Source: Rhizophlyctis rosea (taxonomy: Eukaryota > Chytridiomycota > Chytridiomycetes > Rhizophlyctidales > Rhizophlyctidaceae). Taken from it: a stretch of DNA of 31,154 bases. Below the pieces are notes generated by a model. The model was not told the origin of the DNA, searched no databases, and worked only from the letters and a program-made list of their open reading frames with translations. Location of the stretch: NCBI GenBank assembly GCA_027596075.1, contig JADGJC010000408.1, positions 1 to 31,154 on the forward strand, in the 5' to 3' direction. Positions within the stretch are counted from its first letter, which is position 1, and the number at the start of each line of letters is the position of its first letter. Shown here piece by piece: positions 20,279 to 31,154 of the stretch. The translations under genes and the position numbers were made by a program.

Positions 20279-23200
20279 ATGGCATCTCTCCTCTCATCTC
20301 CATTCATTGCGGTAACCAATCCCAGTCCAATCACTGCTTGGCCTCCTCAACAATCCCAAAAACAACCTTCCTCGATATCTCACCCGACTCCTGCTGGTGG
20401 GCCGTACGTCAACGGAATGCCGTCCGAGATATCCATAAACACCAACATGAACGGCGGTGTGGGAGGACCCTTGTCGTCAATGCCGCCTACGACGCCTGGG
20501 GGACCATTGTCAAACCCGGGCTCAGTCCCCTCTGCCGCCGGTTCCTCGAAACCTGTGTCGCTGTATAGGCAATGTTTATCCCTGATCGAAATTCTGTATT
20601 CTATCCCGGGTTTTGATGCATTTTTGTTTCCCGATGGTAAATAATGACAATGTCGATCGAATCAATGTTTACTGGTATGCTAATCCCGTCTGTTTACCAT
20701 AATTAGGCTACGCAGAGTATCAGCAAAATCCAACTTCATTTGACCCTATTCACATCCTATGGTCGTGCTTCCGTCTCGGTACCCCGATATGTCATTTGTA
20801 CAACCAGCTTCGCCCGCAAAAGCCTTTAGAGGTGCCAGATCTCGGGCCCAATCCGGGTGTCAATGATTGTAAAAAGCCCTTGGCGAGATTTGTCATGGCG
20901 TGGAAGATTGATATGGGCATGCCAGAAGAAGATGTGTTCAGTATTAGTAAGATTTTCACGGATGACACAAACGAGTTCGTCAAGGTTAGTGTCTCCAGCG
21001 CAGCGGTAGTCATTTTGGCGAGTCATTGGGTGCGCCAAGCGGCCCAGGGGCTTTGGTATATAGCATATGAGTTCAAGACACTCTAATGGCAAAACTTTGG
21101 AACATCTCAATACTCACGATGGAACCTCTTTTTGATGTCTGTCAACTAGCTTGTAAAGACTTTGCAGATACTGACGGACAAGCTCGCACAAATGGGACTT
21201 CTAAAAGTCGTGCCACTGCCTTTCGCATTACCAGCTTTGGCCGCAGACACGCAACAGATGCCGACTGACAACCGAGGGAAGCTCATTACTGAGATGTTGA
21301 ACACGGAGAGAACCTACAACCAAGATTTGGAGAAGTTGCATGTGGGTGCTGGTTGGTCGCCTCGTATTGGACACAACTCTTCCTAACAGTATTCACATAA
21401 AAACAGAATTATCAGAAAGATCTTCAGAAGCAGGCTTCCATTCCGCGTCCACTGATGTCGAGTTTGTTTGCGAACTTGCCAGAGTTGTTGGACTTTGAGC
21501 GGAGATTCTTGTTCCAGATGGAGGCGACGTTGGCGTTGCCGGCGGCAGAGCAGAGGATTGGAGCTTTGTTCATCCAAAATGTTAGTATGCTCAATAGGTC
21601 GGTTGCCAATCGTATTGTTCACGGGTGTTGACCATCATTGTCTGCTTCATAGGAGGACGCATTTGAAACCTACATCCCGTTTTGCGGCAACTATCAGCTT
21701 GCGACTCAATATGCCATGGAGGAAGCCGCGTTGTTGCAAGCAGCCAACAGCGAGATTGATCCTGTGAGGGGGTTGCCCAACTATTTGATCAAACCTGTAC
21801 AAAGAATTTGTCGATACCCGCTTTTGTTGAGTGTGAGTATTATTGGGCTGTCGGGGATGGTGTCGCAATGTACTCATTCTCACTATTATTTTTAATTTAG
21901 GAACTGATCAAATTGTCGGATCCGCAAACCTACCCGTACGTAGATGAAGTGAAGGAAGGGTTGGCCTGTATCAAAAGAGTAGTGGATAAGGTGAACGAGG
22001 AAAAGAGAAAGGAAGAGAACCGGATGGTCAAGAAGGATTTAGATGAGAAGATTGAGGATTGGAAGGTGGGTTCCACTTCTTGTGCGTCGTGTAGGTGGAC
22101 GGTGTTTGATCCTTTGGTTGAATAGGGGTTGGATTCGGCTACATTCGGTGAACTTCTCCTTCACGATAAATTCCCAATGGCGTCCAACGACCAAGACAAG
22201 GACTACAACTTGTTCTTGTTCGAAAGCATCCTTCTGTGCTGCAAGGATCTTGGCAAGAAGAAGAAGAAGAAGAAGGACGCCACTCAGGAAGTTACGCTCT
22301 ACTCACTCAAAGGCAACATTTACGTCACATCCATCGCCGAAGTCGTCGATGCCTCCAAACCTGCAAGCCAGTTCTTTCTTATCAAGGTGTTCTGGCGGGA
22401 TGGGGCCAATATGGAAAGTTTTGCGTTGAAGTGCAGAAACATTGAGCAGGTCAACCTCTGGAAGGGACGGCTGGACGAATTGCTCTTGCAAGAGCGGATG
22501 CGGAAGAAGAGCCTTGCCGACAACAACCCTTACGCTAGCAACACGCAACTGAACCCCGACATCATCGGTCCAAACATGTACAATCCTCAATCACAATACT
22601 CCTCCCTAGATGGCGATTATGACGACGACTACTACGATGGTCCCCCCGCCCCACCATACTACGAATCCGAGCCGGTACCGCAAGGACCCCATCATCGCCG
22701 TGCCCTCAGCCGTGGAGACAGTGATATGGGATCCAGCCAGTATTCGGAAGGCGGATGGGGAACGCCACCTCCGATGCCGAACATGCAGAGGAGCAAATCC
22801 AACCCGAACAACTACTACCCGCCCGCCAACATGCAAAACGTGCCGCAAGGGAGGAAGAGCACGCCTGCGCAGCCAAGATCTGGGTACGAGTACGCTCCTA
22901 AAAGTCCCAAGCAGAGACCGCTTAGCAGTGGAGGGAGCTTGCATAACGGGGTGGGACCGGGGAGGACTAGTCCGGTGCCGCCAATGCCTACGCCGTACGG
23001 CGGTGCCAACTATGACTATGGTGTGGATGGGAACGGCTATTCTTTGAATGGCCAGCAGATGGCCGCTGTATATGGTGGGGAGAGGAGCGCAAGTCGTTCG
23101 GCTAATAGTAGATATGGTGGGGATCCCTCGTTGCCCAGCGCGCCTCCTCCACAAATGCCTCTACCACCTCCTCCTCAGTTCCCTCCTGGTGGACCCATCG

Positions 23201-24393
23201 ACCCCTCACCGCGTCATGAACGGCCCTCTGGACCTCCACAAAGCCCGTTGCCGCAGGCGCCGGGTGCGGGATGGGGACATGCAAGGAGGCCATCAGGGCA
23301 GACGTATGCGCCTGTTCCTCAGCATCAGCAGTCGACTGGGGCCTACTTTGATAACTTTGAGGATTACATTAGTGACGGAGAGGACGTTGTTTATGATGTT
23401 AGGGGACAAGGGGGTATCGGTGGGATTGCACCGTCAAGTGGCCCAACTAGGGGGGGATTCCCACCATCTCCTCCTCCATCCACTCCCGGCTCGCCACATG
23501 GTCGGAATCGGAGACAACCACCGCCCATCTCGACCAGAAGCATCTACGGGGCACCAGATGAGTACGCACCGAGGAGTCCAGCGGATGTTGGGATGCAACG
23601 ACCTCCCCAACACCTATATGGCGGAGAGCACCCACCCCGAAGCTCTAGTCACTTAGCTAGCGTTAGGGCACAGCACGATGGAATGTATAGATCAGCGTCT
23701 GTTCCGGATATCTTCCGTGCCACCGCTCAGGGACCAGCTGGTGGGCAGCCGAGTGGAGGATACCAGGGATACGGTCAGTACTCTTCATCCGTCGGTAATG
23801 GAAATGGTAATGGGGTGAATGGCGGGTATGACGCATACCAGCCTCCCCAATACGATCTCCGGAGCGACAGCCGAGGACCAGGCGGGCGACCCTACGGCAA
23901 CCCACCGAACGGACCATTACCTCAAGCCCCTTCAGGCGGCGTCAACGGCCCCGCCATGCCCGTCCCCATGCCCCGCCGCGCCAACACCGCCTTCCCCAGC
24001 GTCGGCGGTGGCGCTCCAGCACCCATCCAAACAACCAACATGTCCTTCCCCGCACCCCCCTCCGCCGCACCGCCCCAATCCGCCCTCCCGCAACCCCAAT
24101 CCGCCCTCGCACCCTCCTTCATAAAAGTCAAAACCCACTTCGGGGACGACGTGTTCGTTATCGCCGTTCCGTCTCGGGGGTGTTCGTTCCAGGAGCTTTC
24201 GAGCAAGATAGAGAGGAAGATCCGACTTTGTGGGGCGAATGTGCCGGAGGGACGGAGGTTGAGGATGAGGTATAGGGATGAGGATGGGGACTTTATCACG
24301 GTGAACAATGATGATGATGTTGGGTTGGCGTTTGAGAGTAGTCGGAATGGAGTTGGGGGGGAGAAGGGGGTTGTTAATTTGTTTGTGCAGTGA
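20279..24393 (+). CDS. CDC24: Cdc24-type Rho GEF for Cdc42 (CH-DH-PH-PB1)
   Basis: Seven exons (20279-20636, 20707-20984, 21168-21341, 21407-21580, 21653-21832, 21901-22065, 22126-24393) give 1198 residues. Cdc24 activates Cdc42 to set cell polarity, and its PB1 domain binds the scaffold Bem1. The order is a Ser/Pro/Gly-rich N-terminus, a calponin-like domain (about 95-225, SLYRQCLSLIEILYSIPGFD), a DH domain (about 245-440, ITEMLNTERTYNQDL, PVQRICRYPLLL), a PH domain (about 448-565, ending in LWKGRLDELLL), a Pro/Gly/Tyr/Ser-rich disordered region of about 530 residues, and a C-terminal PB1 domain (about 1105-1198, FIKVKTHFGDDVFVIAV, with the acidic DEDGDFITVNNDDDV loop). The PH domain carries a run of seven Lys encoded by seven AAG codons (22255-22275). 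The protein is longer than yeast Cdc24 because of the central linker. Confidence 0.95.
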
Positions 24394-25117
24394 TTGGGGG
24401 GATGTTTGGGGATTGGGGTGGAGTGTTTTACATAGATATTGGGGAGGATATGTTTATAGAGGTTGGGACTGGTCTTGCGTGACGGTTAGGGTTAGCGGTG
24501 TGGAAGTCCGTGGGAGGATGTAGTTCTTGTTTTCTATTGTACAGAGTGTTTGTTTTGTCCCCGTTTTTCAGCTCCTTTCTTTTTTTTCTGTTTTATTCTT
24601 TTTGTGTGTCGTGTTCACGTATAATGGGCTTGTCCTCTCTTATCAGGGGTTCGTTTGTCCGTCTCAATAAAGAGAGGTTTAGAGCTGTCGAGATTGTGCT
24701 GTGAGTGATTGAACTGGGTTTTGCTGGAGGGTATGGTCGCGCTGGGTGAAGTCACTGGAGGCACCAGACGACCATCAGACGAAACCGCCGTGGACTGATA
24801 TGGACCTCTGGCCTCGACTTCCCAAAGAAGGTATCCAAACGCCATTTCCACAGCCAACTCAAGACTGGACCTCCGCCACCTATTAGCAAGGTTGCTGATG
24901 ATGTACAGTAAATCAAAGGTTTTACAATTTGTCACTTCAAATGGACACAAGTGAAAAGGGCTACTCGCGACCTTGCTGTGCCAGTCGGTCGGGAGCGGTC
25001 GGCTGAGGATGGATCATGCTGTTCCTGTTCTTATTCTTATTCTTTATCATAAGACTAACATGGGAAATACATATACATATTACGTCGCAAAACGAAATCT
25101 ACTTTACATGCTATCGT
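24394..25117. other. Convergent intergenic region
   Basis: CDC24 (+) and the sulfatase (-) end toward each other here. T-rich tracts at about 24575-24605 and A/T-rich sequence at about 25030-25110 are plausible 3'-end processing zones. No gene is seen. Confidence 0.5.
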
Positions 25118-27496
25118 CTAATCATAGTCATAAGCATTCGGCCTATGCGCAAGCTCGACCTCACGGTCAGTGAGTGGTACAGCGTACTGCTCAATGCTCC
25201 TACTCTCATGCTGGACTTCAACATGAGCTTTAAACTCCTTCCTATTGCCCCCCCTCTGCACACTACTCCTTTCCTTCTTAACCCACCCCGACTCCATCTT
25301 GATACCCTCCTCATCCACACTCTGAACACCCAAAGCAGGAGCCTTGACGACCTTCTCGTTGCCCTTCTCGTAGTGGTCTAAGCATTTCTCGATGACGAGA
25401 TGACCCGCTTCGCCGGAGGCGTAGAAGTCGTCGTGGGAAGAGTTTAATGCGTCTGCTAGGGATTTGACGTTTCCACGGGGGTGGAGTTTAGACCAGGGTT
25501 TGCGGCATGTCTCGCCTACGCAGTCGTGGAGGACGGTGAGGAGGGCGTCGAGGCGTTGGATTAGGCGGGCGGTTGTTTGGTGTTTATCAATGTTTTGCGT
25601 CGGGTAAAGGTTTTCGAGTTGGTACGGGTCGGCGGTGTGGTTATACAATTCATGATGCCCCGTACACCAAACAGTGTATTGGAAACTATACTCTTCACCC
25701 ACGACACGAACAGACCGATAAGTGTTCTCATCTTCGTACGGAATATCATAATATTCCGGTACGACGGGACGCCAGAATTCTATGCCGAAGGACTCGTAGC
25801 CCTGCTTGGATTCGTGTTTATGGATGGGGATTGGTGTGCCGTCCAGGTCTACCTTATCGGTGTGGGCGTGGGCGAGTTTGAGGAATGTGGGGGCGATGTC
25901 GGTGTGGGTTGTTACGTCTTTTTTTGTGATGCCTTTTGCAACGCCGGGGCCGCGGACGAGGAAGGGGACGTTGACGTCTTCTTCGTAGGGGGTGGTTTTG
26001 CCGGCGTTGAGGCGGTGGGTGCCGATGTGGTAGCCGTTGTCGGTGGAGTAGAAGCTGGGTTGGGATGTGTTTGTTGGATTATCATGGCGGTATCGATATA
26101 ACAAAGTAACACTTACATGTAGGTGTTGTCAAGGACGCCAGCGTCGTCCAACTTCCTGACAACAGTGTCCAACAATTCATCGACAGATTGAAGGGCACGC
26201 AGACGTTGGCGGTACCAGTGGTCCAAAGTGTTTACGACCTATCTGTTTTGTTAGATCCAGGCATTTCCGGGTGCAGACATTATCAATCAACATACTGTTC
26301 CGTTCAAAAGAGGGAGGGAAGAGATGTACCTAGGCTTGCCAGTAACATTAGCAGTGTTGAAGTTGGGATGACGGGGAATGATGGCGTCCTCAAAAAGATC
26401 CTTGTGGCGGTTGGCGGGTTGCGCAGGGGTGATGTGGAGATTCTCTGGTCCGTCATCTTCAGGGTTGTCGTTGATGTACGCACTAGATGGGTGTGGGTCA
26501 GACAACAATCTAATGTGAAGCGACATATCTCTCGTCGGAATCATTGCACTTACACAGTAGTGTGTGGAGCAGAAGGTGCGAGGTAGAGGAAGAACGGCTT
26601 GTCGGATTCCGTAGCTTCATCAAGAATGTCTAATGCCTTGCCAGCAATGACGTCCACTTGGTGGACACCCTTGTAATGCTTCGCTTCCGCGCCATTGCGG
26701 GAGAAGACGGGGTGGTAGAAATCATCTATGAATTCATGCAAGCTTGAGTATGGCCATCGGGTGACGGAAAGCCCCTTGAGGTTACTCACAGATCCAAGGG
26801 TTGACCAAAGCATCAAAGACGTTCCAGCCGCCAGGCAACTGGTCAATGTTTGGGAGACCGTATCCGTTCAGGAACTGCATGCTCGGTGTTAGCAAGATTG
26901 TTTCGATCAACGATCAAATCCACATTTTCCGGGTGATCATCGCCTTACCTTTCCGATGTAGTAGGTATCGTATCCAGCAGCTTTCAACCACTTGGGTAGG
27001 TAGTCCTTGTTCAGACCGTATTCAAGGAAACGGTCATAACCACCGTAGCCGCCGAACACATCAGTGCTGTACGGAATCTTCAGTCAGATCGTGCAATCTC
27101 ATACAGCGATAGAATCCCTTCCACTCACAAGTTGGTATTGTGCGCAAATTGCCCACGGAGAAGAGATACACGCGAGGGGCAGCAAATAGCTGGAATTGTC
27201 AAATGTTCGAAATCATCAGTCTTCTCATACCATAAAGCACAACCAGAAAAACCACGTAAGTAAACAAACAAACCATAGCCGAACTCACCAGTAGTCACAA
27301 AATGATTCTTAAACAAAGTACCCTGATCAATCAAATGCTTCTTCAACAAGGGCATGAACTTCAAACTGTCCATGCGAACATCTTGGTCGTCGGATAGGAG
27401 GAGGACGATGTTGGGTTTCTTGTGGTGCTCGACGGCCGCGCCTTGAGCGAGGGCGGCGAAGGCTAATGATGAGGATACGAGGGTGGTGAACTTCAT
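25118..27496 (-). CDS. Secreted arylsulfatase (type I, formylglycine-dependent)
   Basis: Eight exons (27496-27289, 27189-27129, 27066-26949, 26874-26790, 26725-26554, 26482-26296, 26238-26117, 26054-25118) give 629 residues. The family hydrolyses sulfate esters using a Cys converted to formylglycine; the nearest relatives are the fungal arylsulfatases related to animal N-acetylglucosamine-6-sulfatase. A signal peptide (MKFTTLVSSSLAFAALAQG) is followed by NIVLLLSDDQD with metal-binding Asp36/37, the C-x-P-S-R motif at 72-76 (Cys72), FTDVFGGYGGYDRF, YYIGKFLNGYG, LAPSAPHTTV and DNGYHIG (323-329). Several N-x-S/T sites fit secretion. The exon 6 donor was placed at GTATGT (26295) because an earlier GTACAT leads to stops in the next exon; the chosen junction gives SLPLLNGTVVNTLDHWYRQR, a family block. 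An extended charged C-terminal tail follows the catalytic domain. The substrate is unknown. Confidence 0.92.
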
Positions 27497-27560
27497 GGGT
27501 GAGATCTACCGGGGGCAGAGATGGGGAAGGAGGCGTAGATGTGAAGATGCGAATGGAGCA

Positions 27561-27566
27561 TTTATA
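27561..27566 (-). promoter_or_regulatory. TATA box of the arylsulfatase gene
   Basis: TATAAA on the minus strand lies 65 bp upstream of the arylsulfatase ATG. Initiation about 30 bp downstream would leave a leader of about 35 nt. Confidence 0.5.
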
Positions 27567-28673
27567 GCGAGGGCTATATTGTCGCGACTTTGGTTGTGGA
27601 AGCATTGGGAGGACTGTCCTGGGATACATGGTTCATGCCGACCACCAATGGCGCGATGGAGAAAACCTCATAACCTGGGCCTCGTGCTGCGGGATGGTCC
27701 GACTTTTTTTCTGGATAAGCGGATTTGTAATTGTCCGTCTCCGCGTTGCCAACTGATGTAAGCGGGGGAAGAAGGCTGGGTCAACACTTTTGGACTGTTT
27801 TGGACAACGAGCCCCATTCGGTAGGCTTAGATATCATGCTAACTGTTGGTCACTGATCGGAATGGGTAGATCCAAGCCGAGAAATAAACGGCAGGAGCAC
27901 TGCCCAAGCCATCTCCGCAGCGCAGTCATCCTCCTCCGCGTACGTTTCTACCCATGGGTCAGGATCCAACGAGCAGATGTGGAGCGTGTGAAAGCCTTGT
28001 CGGAACGAAGAAAATAAGTGGTACAACGATTCCAACTTCCGAACGCACTTGGACATGATCCTCCAATGCTTGGGACAAGGATCCGCCCATCTCTACACCC
28101 CTGGCACAGCCCGCGATGCGACGAACCAGCGTCGGAGGACTGCAAACGCGACCTTCGAACAATTCTCGCGAAGGACGCGCAATCTGCTGCCAATTCACGT
28201 GAAACGCGACATCACGCAACGGCCTTGCGAAAATTGCATGGCGGCACAGACAAAGGCCGCGGTGGCACAGTCTTCGAGGCGTTTCAACCGCACTTGTTCA
28301 CCCGCAGGACCCTTGCCGGCAGCATCCACAGAGAAAACCAGTAAAGGACATGGAGCTTACATTTCGTTTGCAACAGCATTGAATATCAAATGTTCACTCA
28401 GTCAACCTTCAGGAATCGTAAGCGATCCAACGAGCAGATATGATTCGAGCCGCAACACATCAAACACCCGTCCAGCGGATGGCATGACCTCAAGAACCGG
28501 TAGCAGCATTCACAAGAAAGGACCAACCCAAACCCACAGGCCATCACCACCAGATTTCCATACAAAAGGGATATACTATTATACAATCCAACACACATGC
28601 ACACAAAAGTTGCGGTCTATTGCCTGTTTCAACAACAAGCTTCATTGCACCTCTGGCCCGCCAGACGTGCAAT
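27567..28673. other. Intergenic region between sulfatase and dioxygenase genes
   Basis: It separates two minus-strand genes. A 231-codon open frame at 28049-28744 (+) lacks recognisable domains, is rich in low-information Ser/Thr/Arg, and runs into the 3' end of the dioxygenase on the opposite strand, so it is not called. Minus-strand frames around 27950-28220 are also unsupported. Confidence 0.5.
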
Positions 28674-29976
28674 TCATTCGGCAATGCTCCTCCTCCAGAA
28701 GGGAGGGACTTGATACAATGCCTTTCCAGACTCCACTTGACTGACAGAGTTCTTGTCGTAGTAAGGCCGCTCACCAAGGACAACGACGCGCTGCCCCACA
28801 CGGGTGTGGGGGAAGTAATCCCAAGAGGCGTAGTGTTGGGTTCTGTTGATTGAGGAATCATCAATTAGGACCTTGACTCAATAGAGCACACAGAATATCA
28901 TGAACATCATGTAACAAAAACACTAACACTCTGTTATCCCAAATTGCCACCGAGTTGTTTTCCCACTTGAATCGGACCTTGATGTCGTCGGCGGTGGCGA
29001 TGTGGTTGTAGAGGAAGTTTAGGAGAGCGTCAGATTCGGGCTTGGACCAGCCCTTGACTTGTTTTGTGAAAGCGGAGTTGACGTAGATGGCCTTCCAGCC
29101 GGTGATGGGGTGGGTGCGGACTATGGAGGTGAACAAATATCAGCATCTTACGGGAAGTAAAGCTCGACCAAAAAGGATGTAACAACATACCAATAGGGTG
29201 CGGAACGTAGTTAACAACATCCTCCCTTCCCTCACGCAAGAACGCGTTACCATCAGTAGACGCCTTGGGGTCCTTAACCCTCAAGAACCCTTCGGCGTTG
29301 TGGTAAGCAGTCAAGCTCTCGATGGATTGGCGGAAAGCAGGTGAGAGCTTGTCGTATGCACCATAGGTGGAGACCCAGAGGGTGTCACCACCAACAGGAG
29401 GAGCTTCGGTGATTTTCAGGATCGCGAAAGCAGAGGGCTCTTCTTCAAAGGAGATGTCGCTGTGCCAATTTTCGCCTGCGTGGCCTTTGGCGCTAGTGAC
29501 GGTCACAATCACGAAGGTCAGTCAGAATGAGATGGGCAGCTGGAGGAAGTGCTTTTATTAACAACTCACTCTGCGGTGGTGCGGAAGAATTGCGCATCAG
29601 GTCTCGACTCATCCTTCCTCCCAATAGGATGAACATGAAGCGGACCCCAACTCTTCCCCAACTCCGCCTGCTGATCCAACGTAATATCCTGATCTCTGAA
29701 GAACACCACACCTCGCTCCGCAACAAGGAGTGCCAAATCCTCCTTCTGTTGAGCGCTCAATTGAGACAGTTGGATACCATGAAGCTCAGTGCCGATGGCG
29801 CCGGTGAGGTCGATGCGCTTGGAGACGGCGGAGAGGAGGGATTTCTTTTCCGGGTCTGCTTTAGCGCCAGCTAGGGAGGAGAGGACGGAAGGGGCGGGTT
29901 TTTCGTGGGTTGGGGAATTGAGGGAGAGGTTCTTCAGGGCTGATGTTGGGGCGGGGGGTGCTGCGGCGGTGGCCAT
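28674..29976 (-). CDS. TauD/TfdA-type Fe(II)/2-oxoglutarate dioxygenase
   Basis: Four exons (29976-29570, 29492-29191, 29120-28928, 28842-28674) give 356 residues. The family oxidises substrates such as taurine, other sulfonates, alkyl sulfates or aryloxyacetates with 2-oxoglutarate and O2. The iron triad is visible as His146-x-Asp148 (ENWHSDISFEE) and His304 in NRVTQHYASWDY. Arg315 and Arg319 lie 11 and 15 residues after that His, the spacing of E. coli TauD Arg266 (2-oxoglutarate) and Arg270 (sulfonate). Conserved blocks FRDQDITLDQQAELGKSWG, HPITGWKAIYVN and LGERPYYD are present. The protein ends about 25 residues after the usual TauD end. The N-terminus is Ala/Pro-rich without a clear targeting signal. 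It lies upstream of and on the same strand as the arylsulfatase, which fits a sulfur-scavenging role; the actual substrate is not determined. Confidence 0.92.
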
Positions 29977-30835
29977 TGTGGGTTTGCGGATGGGTATATA
30001 GCTAAGATGGGGTTAGATCTGGACTTCAGTTTTTTGGATGTAGTAGATTCAATTGTGCGTCCCTCCCTTTTATTATTTTCGTTGCTGAGTCAATATCGAT
30101 GCTACAGAGCGCATGCGCTTGCGCTAATTCCACAGCAATTTCATCAACAACGATCTTGTGTTCTTGCACGCACTAAACGCACTGCGTGCCAGCAGTAGCA
30201 GCAACCAACGCATATGAGCAGGCCAATTTACTGTTTGTCAGCAATTTCGATGCGTCGGGGTTCTGTTTCAATCACATGCCAATGGCAAGTTCCATCTACT
30301 TACATAAATTGCGCGCGCCTCGATCGAGATGTGCAATGTCTCGAAGAAACATTAGGCCACAGGTTTAGTGCTTCTCTTCCTGTCGGGGAACGTCCGAGGC
30401 ATGGGTCTGCCCATTTGATTACAAATCACTGCGGATGGACTAAAAGACCAAATGGCCTATCAAACCCTGAGCATGTTTTCAGAGGACCCGTTGAGACATT
30501 CACCTTTCGTCCGACTGATGATGCGAACCGCGTGGGTCCAGTCTGGCGGAAGGGCTGGCTCGGCTCGCGTCATCGGTCGGGATGAGGAGGGCAGGCCGCA
30601 GTTTGCGCAATTTCGCTTACGTGAGGCAGCAATGCTACCTTTGCAAAATTGGGGCGCGTAAGCACATGTAGGGCAAAGCAGCTACCGCGCATTACACGTA
30701 TTCGCCCTATTTATATTGCGAAAATTTTCGACCTTCCGGAATCATCAGGCAGCCGTGTTCTAAAGTTGCCACCGTCGTCCCAAATTACCATTCTACCACG
30801 GCTTATATATTGCATCAGCTTGTGGGTGTAACAAC
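29977..30835. other. Intergenic region between dioxygenase and tRNA-Gln
   Basis: It holds the dioxygenase promoter. A TATATA lies at 29995-30000, only about 20 bp from the ATG and so probably not a functional TATA box. An open frame at 30214-30585 (+) has no recognisable domain and is not called. Confidence 0.5.
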
Positions 30836-30907
30836 GGTTCCATGGTGTAGCGGTTAGCACTCAAGACTCTGAATCTTGCGACCCGAGTTCAAATCTCGGT
30901 GGGACCT
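30836..30907 (+). tRNA. tRNA-Gln (anticodon CTG)
   Basis: A 72-nt cloverleaf without an intron. The acceptor GGTTCCA pairs with TGGGACC (one T-G), the box A region is TGGTGTAGCGGTTAGCA, the anticodon stem is CAAGA/TCTTG with loop CTCTGAA (anticodon CTG, reading CAG), and the T arm is CCGAG-TTCAAAT-CTCGG. The discriminator is T. The body closely matches eukaryotic tRNA-Gln. Confidence 0.95.
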
Positions 30908-30934
30908 CTAATGTAACTCAGGAGATTTGCCTTC

Positions 30935-30939
30935 TTTTT
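30935..30939 (+). terminator. RNA polymerase III T-run after tRNA-Gln
   Basis: Five T residues 28 bases after the tRNA-Gln discriminator are the first Pol III-type termination signal downstream, giving a moderately long 3' trailer. Confidence 0.55.
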
Positions 30940-31154
30940 CTATGTTTTCCTTTTAACAAGTTTACATCACTCTTGGCGTTGTCTTGGCGATCTTACCCTA
31001 AGCGAGTTTTTGCCTTAATGACATAGTCAATTCAGCCCCACGCTCTCAAGGAAAAATCGCAATACCCTGTCTATTCCTCCCCGAACACAACAACCAGACA
31101 ACTCGTATCATCCCCAAACCTCCCTCCCCCCTCCCACACCCCCTCCAAAACCCA
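30940..31154. other. Downstream edge of the window
   Basis: No gene is seen. The last 80 bases become strongly C-rich with short A runs, like the leader of a plus-strand gene that would start beyond the window. Confidence 0.3.

Noticed and set aside
26296..26340. Alternative exon 6 donor (GTACAT at 26329) in the arylsulfatase
   Set aside because: Joining it to either possible acceptor before exon 7 gives an immediate stop; the GTATGT donor at 26295 keeps frame and a conserved block.
28049..28744. 231-codon open frame on the plus strand between the sulfatase and dioxygenase genes
   Set aside because: No recognisable domain, composition unlike neighbouring genes, and it runs into the 3' exon of the dioxygenase on the other strand. 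It remains possible but unsupported.
28544..28842. C-terminal extension of the dioxygenase ending at 28544
   Set aside because: That frame is not the one set by the exon 3-exon 4 junction. The spliced frame that reads TQHYASWDYFPHTRVGQRV stops at 28674.

Overview
The window is nuclear DNA from a fungus. Coding regions are cut into many short exons by small GT-AG introns, mostly 50-70 nt with CTRAY-type branch sites. The gene set is fungal: a Cdc24 exchange factor with CH-DH-PH-PB1 order, an Och1-type GT32 mannosyltransferase, an Sse1-type Hsp110 and Uba4. Intron density suggests a basidiomycete or an early-diverging fungus rather than a yeast; the lineage cannot be fixed from sequence alone. 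All exon models were built by hand from splice signals, reading-frame continuity and family motifs.

Layout. 1-2269 has no recognisable gene but holds two near-identical intron-like repeats. 2270-2931 (+) is a DUF423/TMEM256 membrane protein. 3086-4533 (-) is a GT32 glycosyltransferase. 5463-6354 (-) is a probably mitochondrial rhodanese, divergent from UBA4 at 6637-8597 (+). 8803-9075 (-) is a small repeat protein with an unresolved 5' end, followed by a weak hypothetical ORF at 9226-9564 (+). 11223-14402 (+) is Hsp110, preceded in frame by an exon-like stretch encoding a transmembrane segment. 14862-18414 (+) is a 17-exon gene for an unrecognised protein with KH-like modules, duplicated exons and a Pro-rich tail. 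18992-19064 (-) is tRNA-Arg(ACG). 20279-24393 (+) is CDC24. 25118-27496 (-) is a secreted arylsulfatase and 28674-29976 (-) a TauD-type dioxygenase. 30836-30907 (+) is tRNA-Gln(CTG).

How genes may work together. The arylsulfatase and TauD-like enzyme share a strand and could both release sulfur from organic sulfates or sulfonates. UBA4 and the neighbouring rhodanese both carry persulfide-forming Cys motifs and share a 282-bp promoter interval. The other genes are ordinary housekeeping functions (chaperone, polarity, glycosylation) with no evident pathway link.

The most interesting items are the possible membrane-anchored Hsp110 isoform, the paired intron-like repeats, the large unrecognised protein with tandemly duplicated exons, and an in-frame TAG directly before the conserved part of the small repeat protein.
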